64,000 bases of DNA from Propionicimonas sp. (lineage in GTDB: Bacteria; Actinomycetota; Actinomycetes; Propionibacteriales; Propionibacteriaceae). Below the pieces are notes generated by a model that did not search any database, was not told where the DNA came from, and saw only the letters and a program-made list of their open reading frames with translations. Every line of letters starts with the position of its first letter. The first letter of the stretch is position 1. Positions 28,801 through 37,300 of this stretch are shown here, one piece after another. The position numbers and the translations under genes are program-made. The stretch lies in the NCBI RefSeq assembly GCF_029975155.1, contig NZ_JARKPQ010000005.1, positions 1 through 64,000 of the forward strand, given 5' to 3'.

Positions 28801-31800
28801 TCCGCGGACGACGAGGCACCCTTCGTGGCCGGAGTGGTGCCCTCTTGTCCTGGAGCCGGTCGCTCCCTGGCCAGCGCACCCAAGGCGTCCCCATGGAACC
28901 TGACCAGGTAGTCGACCATCTGCGCCAATGTGGGATGCTCGTAGGCCAAGGTGCTCGGCACCTGCCCCAGAGCCTGCATCAAACCCCTGTTCAGGCCGCG
29001 GACGACCATCGAGTCCATGCCCAGTTCGGCCAATGGTACGCCCGGTGCGATGTTCTCCGGCGCAAGCCGCATTTCCTGGGAGAGGATGGCCCGGAGCAGC
29101 CGCTCGGCGGTGTCGCTCGCGCTCTCGGCGGGCCCCACCCCAGCGGCAATTGCTCCCGAGTTCGCAGGCGGATCCGATCGAGAGTCCGGGGCCGGCGACT
29201 CGATCGGGAGAGGCAGCGTGCTGGTGCCCCCGACCCCGACGCTCGGGGTATCCCGTTGCGCCCACGCGCGGTCTGGCGAGTCGAAGAGGTCCACGAGCGT
29301 CGCGTACGAGGTGGGTGTTCCGTACGCACACAGGAGCTCGGGTTCGTCGCTGATGAGGGCCCCCGTGAGCGCGCCGAGACCCGTGGCGACCGGCAGCCGC
29401 TCACCGCCTAGGCGCGCCAGATCCTGCATACGAGCGGCGTCGACTCCCATACCCCCGCCCGCCCACAACGGCCAATGGACGACCCGCACCGTTCGATCGC
29501 CCTCGGCGCGTCGTTGCTGGGCGTAGTGGGCAAGGAAGGCGTTCGCATAGGCGTAGTTGCTTTGTCCCGCATTCCCGACGACGCCCACTGAGGACGAAAA
29601 CAGCAGTAGGAATTCCCTTCCGGCCCCACGAGTGGCGAGGTCGATGTTGCGGGTGCCTTCCGCCTTCGGGCCCAGCACTGCCTCGATGTCCGCCCGATCG
29701 AGGTTGCGGACGAATCCATCGCGCAGCGTTCCGGCGCAGTGGATCACCCCGTCGATGCGTCCATGGCGTGCGATGACCTCCTCCATGAGCGCCGTGACGG
29801 CGGACGCTTCGCAGACGTCGCAACTCGCATACTCCACCGTTGCGCCCAGCGCACGAATCGAGTCGAGCAGTCCGTCCTCAGGAAGCGACGACCGTGCCAT
29901 CAGCACCAGATGGGCCTGAGACGTCTCGGCAACGTGCCGCGCCACATGGGCGCCAAGGCCCCGCCCCCCACCGGTGATGACGTAGACGCCGCCTCGACGG
30001 AACGTTGCCGCGTTGGGACCAGAGCCAGAGCTGGCCACGGACGAGTCCTGGACCAAGCACCTCGTCGACCGACGTTGGCCGTCCCGTCGGACCTCGAAGC
30101 CATCCCGCTCACCGAACTCCTCCAGCAGATCAGCGATCTGCCAAGCATCCGACACCTCCACGGTCCTCGCGCGGAACCTCGGTTCCTCCTGCGCGAACGA
30201 CCGCAGGAATGCGGCGGTCGCCGCGTTGGCCGGATCGGCGCCCCCGCCGCGACGCGCGTGGGTGCGGACGAAGCGCAGCTCGGAGAGATCCCGTCGGCCA
30301 CTCAAGGAGACGAAGAACGCGGACAGCTGCACGAGCGTGTCCACTGGGTCCGGCTCTTCGGCAGCGTGCGTCCCATCCAGCGCAGACAGGTCGAGCACGT
30401 CGATGGTGCCGCTGCTGGGGATCGACTCGGTGCCGTGTGGCCCGTTCCCGGGGATCCGCACCACGGTGCGCCACTGATCGGCCTCCACCGGCCACTCCTC
30501 ACCACCGATGACCACGAGGACGTCGCCTTTGACAGCGATGCGGCCGCCGGCGGCCGGCCTCCACACTGGTCGCAGCCACGAGACCGCGGGCTGCTCCTCG
30601 CAAGGCGGAACGGCCAAAGGTTCCGGTAGCCAGTGACGCTCAGCGGCGAAGGGATAGGTGGGCAGCGACACTCGCTGGAAGTCGTGGTCGAACTGCGCAT
30701 CGGCCCAGTCGACGTCCAGACCGTGCGTCCAACACGAGGCGAGGTCATCCCACGCGCCACTGGCTACGAGGTGGTCGATCAGAGCCGTGCTTGATCCGCT
30801 CGCCGAGAGCCGCTTGGCCAACGAGTCCTCACGTCCCACGGTGCCACGATGGACGCCTGGGACCAGGTCATCGGTCAGGAAGGAGTCCAGGGCAGTCCCC
30901 ACCTGCTCGAGGTCGGACGCGACGATCGCCAACCGTTCGGGCATCGGCTCGCGCCCCTCCTGCAGCGTGCGGGCGAGGTCGGTGAGCGAGAGCTCGGGGT
31001 GGGCCGCGATGTGCTCACGAACGCTTTGCGCGTAGCGGCGGAGCCGATCGGCATCCTTGGCACTGAGTGTCACGACCTCGGCGTGGGACGACGTGCGGGT
31101 GGCGACCCGCGTCGGGGGTTCCTCGACGACGATGTGGGCATTGACACCACCATATCCGAACGAACTGATGCCGGCCCGCCGGGGGGTCCCATCCTCGTGC
31201 GAGGGCCAAGGCTGCGGACGCGTCGGGATCGTGAAGGCAGTCGAGTCGAGCCTCAACAGCGGCGACACCGTCTCGAGAGTGGGGTGTGGAGCGATCGTGT
31301 CGTCGCGCAGGGAGAGAAGCACCTTGGCCAAGGACGCGATGCCGGCTGCCGTTTCCAGATGACCAACGTTCGCCTTCACCGATCCGATTGCGCAGTGTTT
31401 GGAGAAATCGTGGTCGTGCTGTCGGAAGGCATGGTCGAGGCCTTCGATCTCGACAGGATCGCCGAGGCGTGTGCCAGTCCCGTGGCTCTCGATGTAGTCC
31501 GCAGTGGTGATCGGAACTCCAGCATCGCGCCAGGCGGCGTCGATCACCTCGGACTGGGACCGCGCGGAGGGCGCCGTCAGCGAGACGCCGCGGCCACCGT
31601 GCCCGACCGCGGTGCCCACCACGAGACCGTAGATGTGGTCGTGGTCAGCGCGCGCCTGGGACAGCCGCTTCAGGACGACGGCCCCCACCCCTTCGCCACG
31701 GACGTAGCCATCGGCGTGCTCGTCGAACGCCTTGCACAGCCCGTCCGGTGACAACATCCCCGCCTCGGAGAACGCCACGAATCCCGTTGGGGAGCACAAG

Positions 31801-34244
31801 ACGTTGACCCCGCCCGCGATTGCCACGTCCGAGTCACGGTTGCGCAGCGCCTGCACCGCCCGGTGGATCGCCACCAGCGAGGCGGAGCAAGCCGTGTCGA
31901 TCGGCTCGGAGGCTCCACGAAGATCGAACAGATAGGACACCCGGTTCGCGAGGACGGAATGCGCGGAGCCCGTGGCCGCATGGGCCATCATGCCCACCCC
32001 GTCCGCCCGAAGGAGCTCGGCGTAGTCCGATCCTCCGACGCCCACGAACAGACTGGCACTCGTGCCCGCGAGCTCGCTGATTCGGTGACCGGAATCCTCC
32101 ACGGCGGACCACACCGCTTCGAGGAACAGCCGCTGCTGGGGATCCATCAGGTCCGCCTCGGCGGGCGATATGCCGAAGAACTGGCAGTCGAAGTTCTCGA
32201 CTCCTTCAATGAAGCCACCGAAGCGGACGTCGGTCCGATGTCCCGAACCCGTTGCGCCGTGCCAAGCACGCCAGTCCCAGCGCCAAGCCGGGACCTCACT
32301 GGTCAGGACTCGCCCAGAGCGCAGCGATTCCCAGAACGACTCTATGTCACCGCCCGGGAATCGTCCCGCCAGACCCACCACGGCGATGGGCTCGTCGGCG
32401 GCTGCCTCCGGCGCAGATGGGCGGGCCACGTCCAGCGCTGCTGGGGCGGGCTGGGCGAATGTCTCTCCATTCGTGTGGACCTGGTCATTCATGTGAACCA
32501 GGTCGTTCGTCTGGACCGTGTGGACAGGTTCGACACCACGCCAGCCTCGGTGGTCGGCGATCTCGTCACCGAAGCATCCACCGACGAAGTCCACGAAGGA
32601 TCCGACTGTGGCGTGGTCGTAGAACACAGACGGCAACAGTTCCAGCGCCCAGCGTTCGTTCAGCCAGGACGCCAGTTCGGTGAAGGTGATCGAGTCGAAA
32701 CCGAACTCCACGAACTCGGAAGAACGGTCGATCTGGTCGAGCGGAACGCGCATGGTCGTCACGATCGCCCGAGCCACGTCATGCTCCACCGACTCGGCAA
32801 TGGTGGCTGACCCAGCGCTCCGTACCGCCGTCGGTTGCTCGGGGGCGTTTTCGCCCGGCGGTTCCATGAAACGATCGGAGATCTTGCGACGATCGCCCTT
32901 GAGAATGGCGATGGTGGGGTTCGGCGCGGCGTCGAGGAGGCTGCCGAGGACGGCCAACCCCTCGCCGGTCTCAAGCGACGAGAGCCCACCCGTACGACGC
33001 ATGTATCGCTCTGCGGCGGGCCCTGGACGCATCCCGCCATCCGCCCACAGCGGCCAAGCGATCGAGAGCGAGGCACCAGGATGGTCCGAATGGTCGGCAC
33101 GCCATTGGACCAGCGCATCCAACACCCGGTTCGCATAGGCGTAGTCGGACTGGCCCAGGTTGCCGCGCAATCCAGCCACCGCCGAGAAGGCGACGAAGAA
33201 GTCGAGGGGGTCGTCGGCCGTCGCCTCGTCGAGCCACAGCCCGGCACACGCCTTCGTCGTCACCACCTCGGTGATGTCAGCGGCGGACTTCTCCCAGACC
33301 AACGAATCGTGCAGGACGCCCGCCGCGTGGATCACACCACGCACCGGCCCCAGCTCCCGCGCCTTCGCCAAGGCCCGCGCGACGCCGTCACGATCACCGA
33401 GGTCGGCGACCACCGACGTCACCGCCCCGCCGAATGCGGACAACCAGTCCGTCGGCACGCCCGACCTGGACACGACGACGGCGAGACCCCCTGCTCGAGC
33501 CACCCACTCGGTGACGTGCCGACCGACTCCCCCGGTTCCACCCGTGATGACGTAGACGCCCCCCGGGACGAGGGGCGGAGTGCGCCCGTTCAGGGTCAGG
33601 GGGATCTCAGCCAGCCGAGGCGAGCACCGGCCATCACCGCTCCAACGGCTCTCTTCCACACCCAAGGTGTCCTTCACAAGGGCCAACTCCGTCGCCATCA
33701 CTTGCTGCGGATCACCACCGCACGTCACACGGGCATGAAATCCCGACCACTCAAGGGCGACGCTCCGCGCCCATGCCCCGATGGCGCAACCCCAGATGCC
33801 TTGGACGGTTGATGCCTCTCCCCCGACGAACACCAATCGGAACTCGTCCATGGCCTCGTGGGCGGCGCCCACCAAGCTGGTGAGGTCGACCACCGTCTGG
33901 GGTCCGTGTGTGCCGAGCCAGACCACGGCATCGGGCGTGCGGGACAGCCTCACCAGCTGGGTCAATTCCTCCGCTGCCTTGCTGGCGCTCGTAAGCGTCA
34001 CCTCGCCCACTCGGTCCGACAAGAGCGCATCCGACTGTGGCGCATCGTCGTCGCAAACCAGCAGCACGTGCCAGCCGGTCACGTCCGTGCCCGCGACGGG
34101 AGCATCGTCGACCCAGTCCTCCACGAGAGCCATGACCTCCCCGTCCGCCCGGAGGGAGCGGATGAGGCTCGCGCCGTCTGCGGGCGACAGTGAGCCGCTC
34201 TCGATGCGGGCGAGAATGTCGTCGACTGGCAGCGGGGTCGTCAT
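22683..34244 (-). CDS. PKS-3: trans-AT PKS, KR-ACP / KS8-KR-ACP / KS9-pseudoACP-DH-KR-ACP / KS10
   Basis: 3853 residues; start ATG 34244 overlaps the PKS-2 stop (ATGA). Domains: docking helices 1-35; KR 40-460 (GGTGGVG, Tyr368, Asn372) completing the KS7-DH half-module of PKS-2; ACP Ser518; KS8 618-1042 (Cys786, His921, His962); KR 1225-1650 (Tyr1564, Asn1568); ACP Ser1745; KS9 1838-2275 (Cys2012, His2147, His2187); pseudo-ACP 2325-2392 (Ile2357); DH 2540-2810 with canonical HxxxGxxxxP (His2569, Gly2573, Pro2578) and D2732xxxQ; KR 2830-3225 (Tyr3130, Asn3134); ACP Ser3275; KS10 3350-3775 (Cys3522, His3657, His3697); docking helices 3812-3845. All three KSs have complete catalytic residues. 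There is no AT and no ER. KS10 is separated from its DH*-ACP, which open PKS-4. The product of KS9 would be a C=C bond, or saturated if the trans ER acts. Confidence 0.92.
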   Translation of the reverse strand: MTTPLPVDDILARIESGSLSPADGASLIRSLRADGEVMALVEDWVDDAPVAGTDVTGWHVLLVCDDDAPQSDALLSDRVGEVTLTSASKAAEELTQLVRLSRTPDAVVWLGTHGPQTVVDLTSLVGAAHEAMDEFRLVFVGGEASTVQGIWGCAIGAWARSVALEWSGFHARVTCGGDPQQVMATELALVKDTLGVEESRWSGDGRCSPRLAEIPLTLNGRTPPLVPGGVYVITGGTGGVGRHVTEWVARAGGLAVVVSRSGVPTDWLSAFGGAVTSVVADLGDRDGVARALAKARELGPVRGVIHAAGVLHDSLVWEKSAADITEVVTTKACAGLWLDEATADDPLDFFVAFSAVAGLRGNLGQSDYAYANRVLDALVQWRADHSDHPGASLSIAWPLWADGGMRPGPAAERYMRRTGGLSSLETGEGLAVLGSLLDAAPNPTIAILKGDRRKISDRFMEPPGENAPEQPTAVRSAGSATIAESVEHDVARAIVTTMRVPLDQIDRSSEFVEFGFDSITFTELASWLNERWALELLPSVFYDHATVGSFVDFVGGCFGDEIADHRGWRGVEPVHTVQTNDLVHMNDQVHTNGETFAQPAPAALDVARPSAPEAAADEPIAVVGLAGRFPGGDIESFWESLRSGRVLTSEVPAWRWDWRAWHGATGSGHRTDVRFGGFIEGVENFDCQFFGISPAEADLMDPQQRLFLEAVWSAVEDSGHRISELAGTSASLFVGVGGSDYAELLRADGVGMMAHAATGSAHSVLANRVSYLFDLRGASEPIDTACSASLVAIHRAVQALRNRDSDVAIAGGVNVLCSPTGFVAFSEAGMLSPDGLCKAFDEHADGYVRGEGVGAVVLKRLSQARADHDHIYGLVVGTAVGHGGRGVSLTAPSARSQSEVIDAAWRDAGVPITTADYIESHGTGTRLGDPVEIEGLDHAFRQHDHDFSKHCAIGSVKANVGHLETAAGIASLAKVLLSLRDDTIAPHPTLETVSPLLRLDSTAFTIPTRPQPWPSHEDGTPRRAGISSFGYGGVNAHIVVEEPPTRVATRTSSHAEVVTLSAKDADRLRRYAQSVREHIAAHPELSLTDLARTLQEGREPMPERLAIVASDLEQVGTALDSFLTDDLVPGVHRGTVGREDSLAKRLSASGSSTALIDHLVASGAWDDLASCWTHGLDVDWADAQFDHDFQRVSLPTYPFAAERHWLPEPLAVPPCEEQPAVSWLRPVWRPAAGGRIAVKGDVLVVIGGEEWPVEADQWRTVVRIPGNGPHGTESIPSSGTIDVLDLSALDGTHAAEEPDPVDTLVQLSAFFVSLSGRRDLSELRFVRTHARRGGGADPANAATAAFLRSFAQEEPRFRARTVEVSDAWQIADLLEEFGERDGFEVRRDGQRRSTRCLVQDSSVASSGSGPNAATFRRGGVYVITGGGRGLGAHVARHVAETSQAHLVLMARSSLPEDGLLDSIRALGATVEYASCDVCEASAVTALMEEVIARHGRIDGVIHCAGTLRDGFVRNLDRADIEAVLGPKAEGTRNIDLATRGAGREFLLLFSSSVGVVGNAGQSNYAYANAFLAHYAQQRRAEGDRTVRVVHWPLWAGGGMGVDAARMQDLARLGGERLPVATGLGALTGALISDEPELLCAYGTPTSYATLVDLFDSPDRAWAQRDTPSVGVGGTSTLPLPIESPAPDSRSDPPANSGAIAAGVGPAESASDTAERLLRAILSQEMRLAPENIAPGVPLAELGMDSMVVRGLNRGLMQALGQVPSTLAYEHPTLAQMVDYLVRFHGDALGALARERPAPGQEGTTPATKGASSSADDDVPRPEVPAGRPLLPDPARARSGDIAVIGMDGRYPGADDLDEFWDLLVAGRSAIREVPLDRWDAHALLDENPENARGGRSYGRWGGFLDGVERFDPKFFGISPRDAETLDPQERLFLETSWHTFEAAGYPPSRLRTSRDEVGVFAGVTTYTNQMWAPEQWAAESGVNPQSASWSLANRVSFIMDLRGPSMTVDTACAASLSAVHLACEALRNGSCRMALAGGVNLYMHPARYITLAQARMLSPTGRCSSFGQDADGFVPGEGVGAVLLKPLADALEDGDNVVAVIKGTATNHGGRTNGYTVPNPAAQSNVIRAALETGGVDPGSIGCIEAHGTGTVLGDPIELAALKNVVGAPAGNLGAVSLGSVKSNIGHLEGAAGIAGLTKVILELRHQTLVPTLNCTPVNPRLDFDDTRIELQTAASEWQAPTSMVAGELVEGPRRAGISSFGAGGTNVHVVVEEFTSDAPQDCAGPQIVVLSARTPEQLSRYCAALADHLRARRGALSAREDDNRLGRLVTAAARVLGVSEDAIDPEATLGEQGLDIVGLTTLLTDVGAPRSGSLPNVSLDSSLLELVDVTDLGGRHRSDLRLIDVAHTLRVGREPMGERIGFVVSTLAELLTELDAAANRENAWSTRPTQRRGDRPDDADVDLAIDQEDWAELARLWVMGATIDWGRVPLGQGARTVELPTYPFERVDCRFPRSRTGVVHQSDAAVSAVHDADEDRRLAPLLGTNTSSLTDTRFTTVLRSDEPHLADHVVVGDPTLPGAAVLEMARAGGTLASGEPVRAISDVLWARPIQATDRTTSVDLSLTASDNAIRFAVTGHGADQATEYCRGRVHVSRQPEDMGERVDPDALLRRMHRTLPAEDCYRSLDDAGLHYGPTFRGLREIHCGSQMALSRWEIPSGGGTGNDTLDPSIIDAAFQTVLGLSDSDDVGGVWVPFALSRLTWSGKLPGSGWVQVVRCPDARVRKVDIVVTDDGGNPVVRIDGLTLRQFAIAAPVVPDHAPGNRVSQGEVGHVVFGPDWRKKPASGVAQVGPSETRTLLVDASPPLERLVLESGVAYQNVDATGAYHALRDAVADRRIQRLVMVHDGASADVRALAAMARTVRAEQPRLRASAVQVGDGVAPDALLNEIRGGADDAEVRLQQSDREVLGWAGFILDESTDFRARHDASYLITGGLGGLGRRFAEFLAARGAGRVVLAGRRALDPQAAAWLDSLGCAAEYRALDVSDRASVRELVQTLRDSERPPLRGILHAAGVLRDGLLAIKDSGAWDEVCAPKVTGTVVLDEETADMDLDWFGCFSSLAGAVGNPGQCEYAYANRFMDAYMSDRERLRASGQRSGRSLSIGWPLWSDGGMGLDDEAVARLERTVGTVPMATEVGQRLFGPLLAAGRPWVGVLNGHRERVTEVMGLSGRAVETDDAAAPSHRDMEARLVDICADILKYPPSEIDPTEDIHDYGLDSIGLMTLMNCVEEAFSTTVDPGEFSQLTTLAMMARHLEDRGVGRPVMPDRPSAAPQPSVDPGRDVAQTPEVPHDVDRVAVIGMAARLPGSRTVEEYWRHLQSGDCLVRQMPRDRFDVNQLYSADRSAAGRTYSKHGGFLDDDIFAFDPDWFGIGEEDAMVMDPHHRLVLELSVELLHEAGYRPEEFAGSKTGVYLGGGESNYLKVQLSQLSSSMMRRAVVNTIPNMAAARVSDFLDLRGPSQMIDTACSSALVALHQACAGLRAGDCDTAIVGGVELLTDGQVHIGFSKAGALAADGVCRVFDADADGMVPGEGAGLVLLKPYRAAVRDGDTIHAVILGSAVNNDGHTIGLTVPDLHGQQDVVASALAAAGVRASDISYLEAHGTGTSLGDPIEIQAASRVFTADGAERQQCGVGSVKSNIGHLLRAAGIAGLIKVILALRHGQIPPTLNCPNPHPRFRFSESPFYPVSELVPWPGDAAHPRRAGVSAFGFGGTNAHAVLEAADPDLPTRQSLAPPRFNRRHLKVGDPVGAAKPSDLAVGDLEAVLDKIEAGQLSPEAASVLLGANPASAEPWERNPRA
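27069..27272 (-). other. pseudo-ACP B, inside the post-KS9 linker of PKS-3
   Basis: Residues 2325-2392 of PKS-3 look like a carrier protein (LGRLVTAAARVLGVSEDAID, then LGEQGLDIVGLTTLL). The modification-site residue is Ile2357 (codon ATC, 27174-27176) instead of Ser. The insert sits between CAALADHLRARRG and LIDVAHTLRVGREPM of the normal linker. A DH-KR-ACP set follows. The related KS13 in PKS-4 has no insert. Confidence 0.75.
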
Positions 34245-34333
34245 GCCATTTCCTCCACTCGTTTGCGGGCGTCCGTCACAGTGATCTCTCTCCTAGACAG
34301 TTTGGAGAGCAGATCCTCCAATGGATCCGGCTC
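34140..34333 (-). other. docking pair PKS-2 C-terminus / PKS-3 N-terminus
   Basis: PKS-2 ends DPLEDLLSKLSRREITVTDA; PKS-3 begins with VDDILARIESGSLSPADGA. Both share the short leucine-rich two-helix pattern of four-helix-bundle docking domains. Here the split lies between DH (PKS-2) and KR (PKS-3), not between KS and DH as at the other two junctions. Confidence 0.6.
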
Positions 34334-37300
34334 CTCGTGCTGCCCGTCGAGGCGGTTCGTGGCCGTGGATTGCTGCCTTATGGTCAAGTCGTGGAAAGCG
34401 ACCCTCGTGGCCCCCTGATCGTCCACGATGCGCACGTCGAACCGGTGCCCGCCCTGGCCTGCAGGGGTCGAGGACGGTCGAACCAGGGCCCAGCCAGTGG
34501 CCGGGGTGGCAGACAGCATGTCAATGCGTCCGACATCGAACGGCACGCTGGGACGCGAGCTGTGGGCCAGCTCGCCCTCGTCGAGAACCCCAATGCCGCC
34601 CTGTAGCGCCCCGTCCATCACGGCGGGGTTGAGCACGCAGCCGACAAGGGCTTCGTCCGACGGCGCATGGAGCCGGACCAGCACGCCGCCATCCACGTGG
34701 TACAGGGTCTCGATCGCTTGCAGCGCGGGACCATAGTGCAACCCGTGCCGACCAAACGACTCGTAGATGTCCTGGCCGTCGGTGGGCGGACGCGTTGCAG
34801 ACGACAGCAGCCGTTCCAGATCGACGTGAGCAGGTTCCGATACCACCGCGTCGTCCACAAACACGCGTCCCTGGCTGTGAACCACGCGTCCGTCCTGGCT
34901 GGCGAGTGTGAAGTCGAGGGATCCCCCACGGCGCATTGAGATCGTGGTCTCGACAGTGATGCCCCCACGGGGGACGACGATGGGTCGCGACCAGACGATC
35001 CCCCCAATCACATGAACTGGCGCGCCGGTCGCGATCTCGCTGGCAGCCCGGACCATCTCGATCTGCGCGACGCCCAGAACGGTGGGGTTGCCGGCGACGA
35101 TGTGGTCACGCACCACGCCCTCCTCGCGCGTCAGATGCGTCATGAAGGCGCAGTGATCGAGCGTGGACATGTTCACGTGCAGCAGCGGATGAGGACGCTG
35201 CGGGCGTCCGGAGGGGCCCTCCGTTCCCACCACGATGGACACGTTCGTGGGGGCCCAGTAGCTGTCCCCCCCAAAGGGATACGTCGGCAATGACAGTCGC
35301 TGGGGTGACTCGTCCCGGAACAGGACCTCCCAATCGACCACGCCGCCCGCCAGGAAGTCGCGCATCGCAGCCTCCACGTCCGTCGAGGCCGCTGAGCTGT
35401 CCACCTCGCGGTGGTCGTCCTCGGCCCGCGCGAGGACCAGGCTCCTCAGCTCCGCGACGCTCGAGACGACCCATCCAGCCCGATGCGAGAAGTGCGACCG
35501 TCCGACCGCCAAGGTGAACGCGAGGTCACGCAGGTCGGCGTCCGGATTCTGGTCGATCCACTGGGCCAGCTCGACCAACTTGTGCCGGAGATCGCCCTGC
35601 GACCGCGCGGAGACGGGAACTGGGTGGGCGGCACGTCGACACTGACGTTGTTCCTGCGTGCCAGGCGCTTCGCGCACCACCAGGTGCGCGTTGGTCCCGG
35701 AGAATCCGAAGGAACTGATTGCGGCCATTCGCTGGCGCCCATTCGGCGTCTCCCACGCGTGCAGGCGCTGGTTCACCCTGAAGGGCGAGTTCTCGAAGTC
35801 GATGAGGCCGTTCTCACGTGTGACATTCACCGTCGGGACCAGCATGCGATGATCCAGACACATCAGTGTCTTGATGAGCGCCGCAACTCCTGCTGCGGCC
35901 AGCGTGTGGCCGATGTTCGACTTGATCGAACCGATCTCGCAGTAGCCGTTGGCCTTGGTGTGCACACGGAAGGCATCCGTCAGCGCGTCCACCTCGATCG
36001 GGTCGCCCAGACGCGTGCCCGTACCGTGCGCTTCCACGTAGGTGATGTCGGACGCGTCGATCCCATACCGCTCGTAGACAGAGAGTTCGAGCTGGGTCTG
36101 CGAGGGCCCGCTGGGCGCCATGATCCCGTTGGTCTGGCCGTCCTGATTCGTTCCCGACCCCACGATGACCCCGTAGATGTGGTCACCGTCGGCGACGGCA
36201 TCCTCCAGCCGCCTGAGCACGACCACGCCCACGCCCTCGCCGGGGATGAATCCGTCCGCATCATCGGAGAACGTCCGGCACAACCCCGACGGCGAGATCA
36301 TCCCGGCGCTGCTGGCGAGATGGTGGAAGAACGGCGTCGTCATGATCATGACCCCGCCGGCCAGGGCCGAATCGATGCTGCCGTCCCTGAGAGCCCGGCA
36401 TGCCGTGTCAACCGCCACCAGGGACGACGAGCAGGCGGTGTTGACGGTGACGCTCGGACCGCGCAGGTCCAAGCAGTACGACAGCCGCGCAGCGAGGATC
36501 GCCTCACTGTTCCCGACGAAGGCGTGCGAATCGGGGTGCTTCACGCCATCGTCGACCAGACGGTAGTAGTCACTGCCGTTGAAGCCGATGTAGACGCCAC
36601 ACGAGCTTCCACGCAACGAGTCCGGCGAGTGTCCCCAGTCCTCGATCGCGCGCCACGACTCCTGGAGGAGCAGCCGATGCTGGGGATCCATCACCTCGGC
36701 TTCACGCGGTGAGATGTTGAAGAACAGCGGGTCGAACCAATCGACCTTGTCCAGGAAGCCGCCCCTCCTGCTGTACGAGATCCCCGGATGGTGACGGTCG
36801 TAGGGGTTGTCGGAACCCCAGTGGGCGCTCTCGCCCACGGAGCAACGCCCCGCGCAGAGGTTGGCCCACAACTCGTCCAGGGCGCGCGCACCGGCGAACT
36901 GGCCGGACATGCCGACCACCGCGATGTCCAGCGCCTTCGGACCCGCGGGGGGTACGGGCCCATCGGCCGTGACTTCGCGTTGAGCGTGCGCGGCCGTTCC
37001 CTCAGACCGCAGAACCCGCGACGCCAGCGCCACACCGTGTTCTCGGCAGATGTGGGCCACGAGCTTGCGGGGACTTGGGTAGTTGAACAGGTCGGTCGAC
37101 CTGATTCGGATCTTCATGGTCTCGTTGATGACGTTCGCGATCTCGATCGCCATCACCGAGTCCACCCCCCGATCGGCATGTGGCTCGTCGAGATCGAGGT
37201 CGGCCTCGCCCACATGGAGGATGTCGGCAATGATTCCCACGATGGTCTCCGTGACCCATGACGTGAGCGCCTCATCCCCATCGTCCGGCGGGGGCACCGC

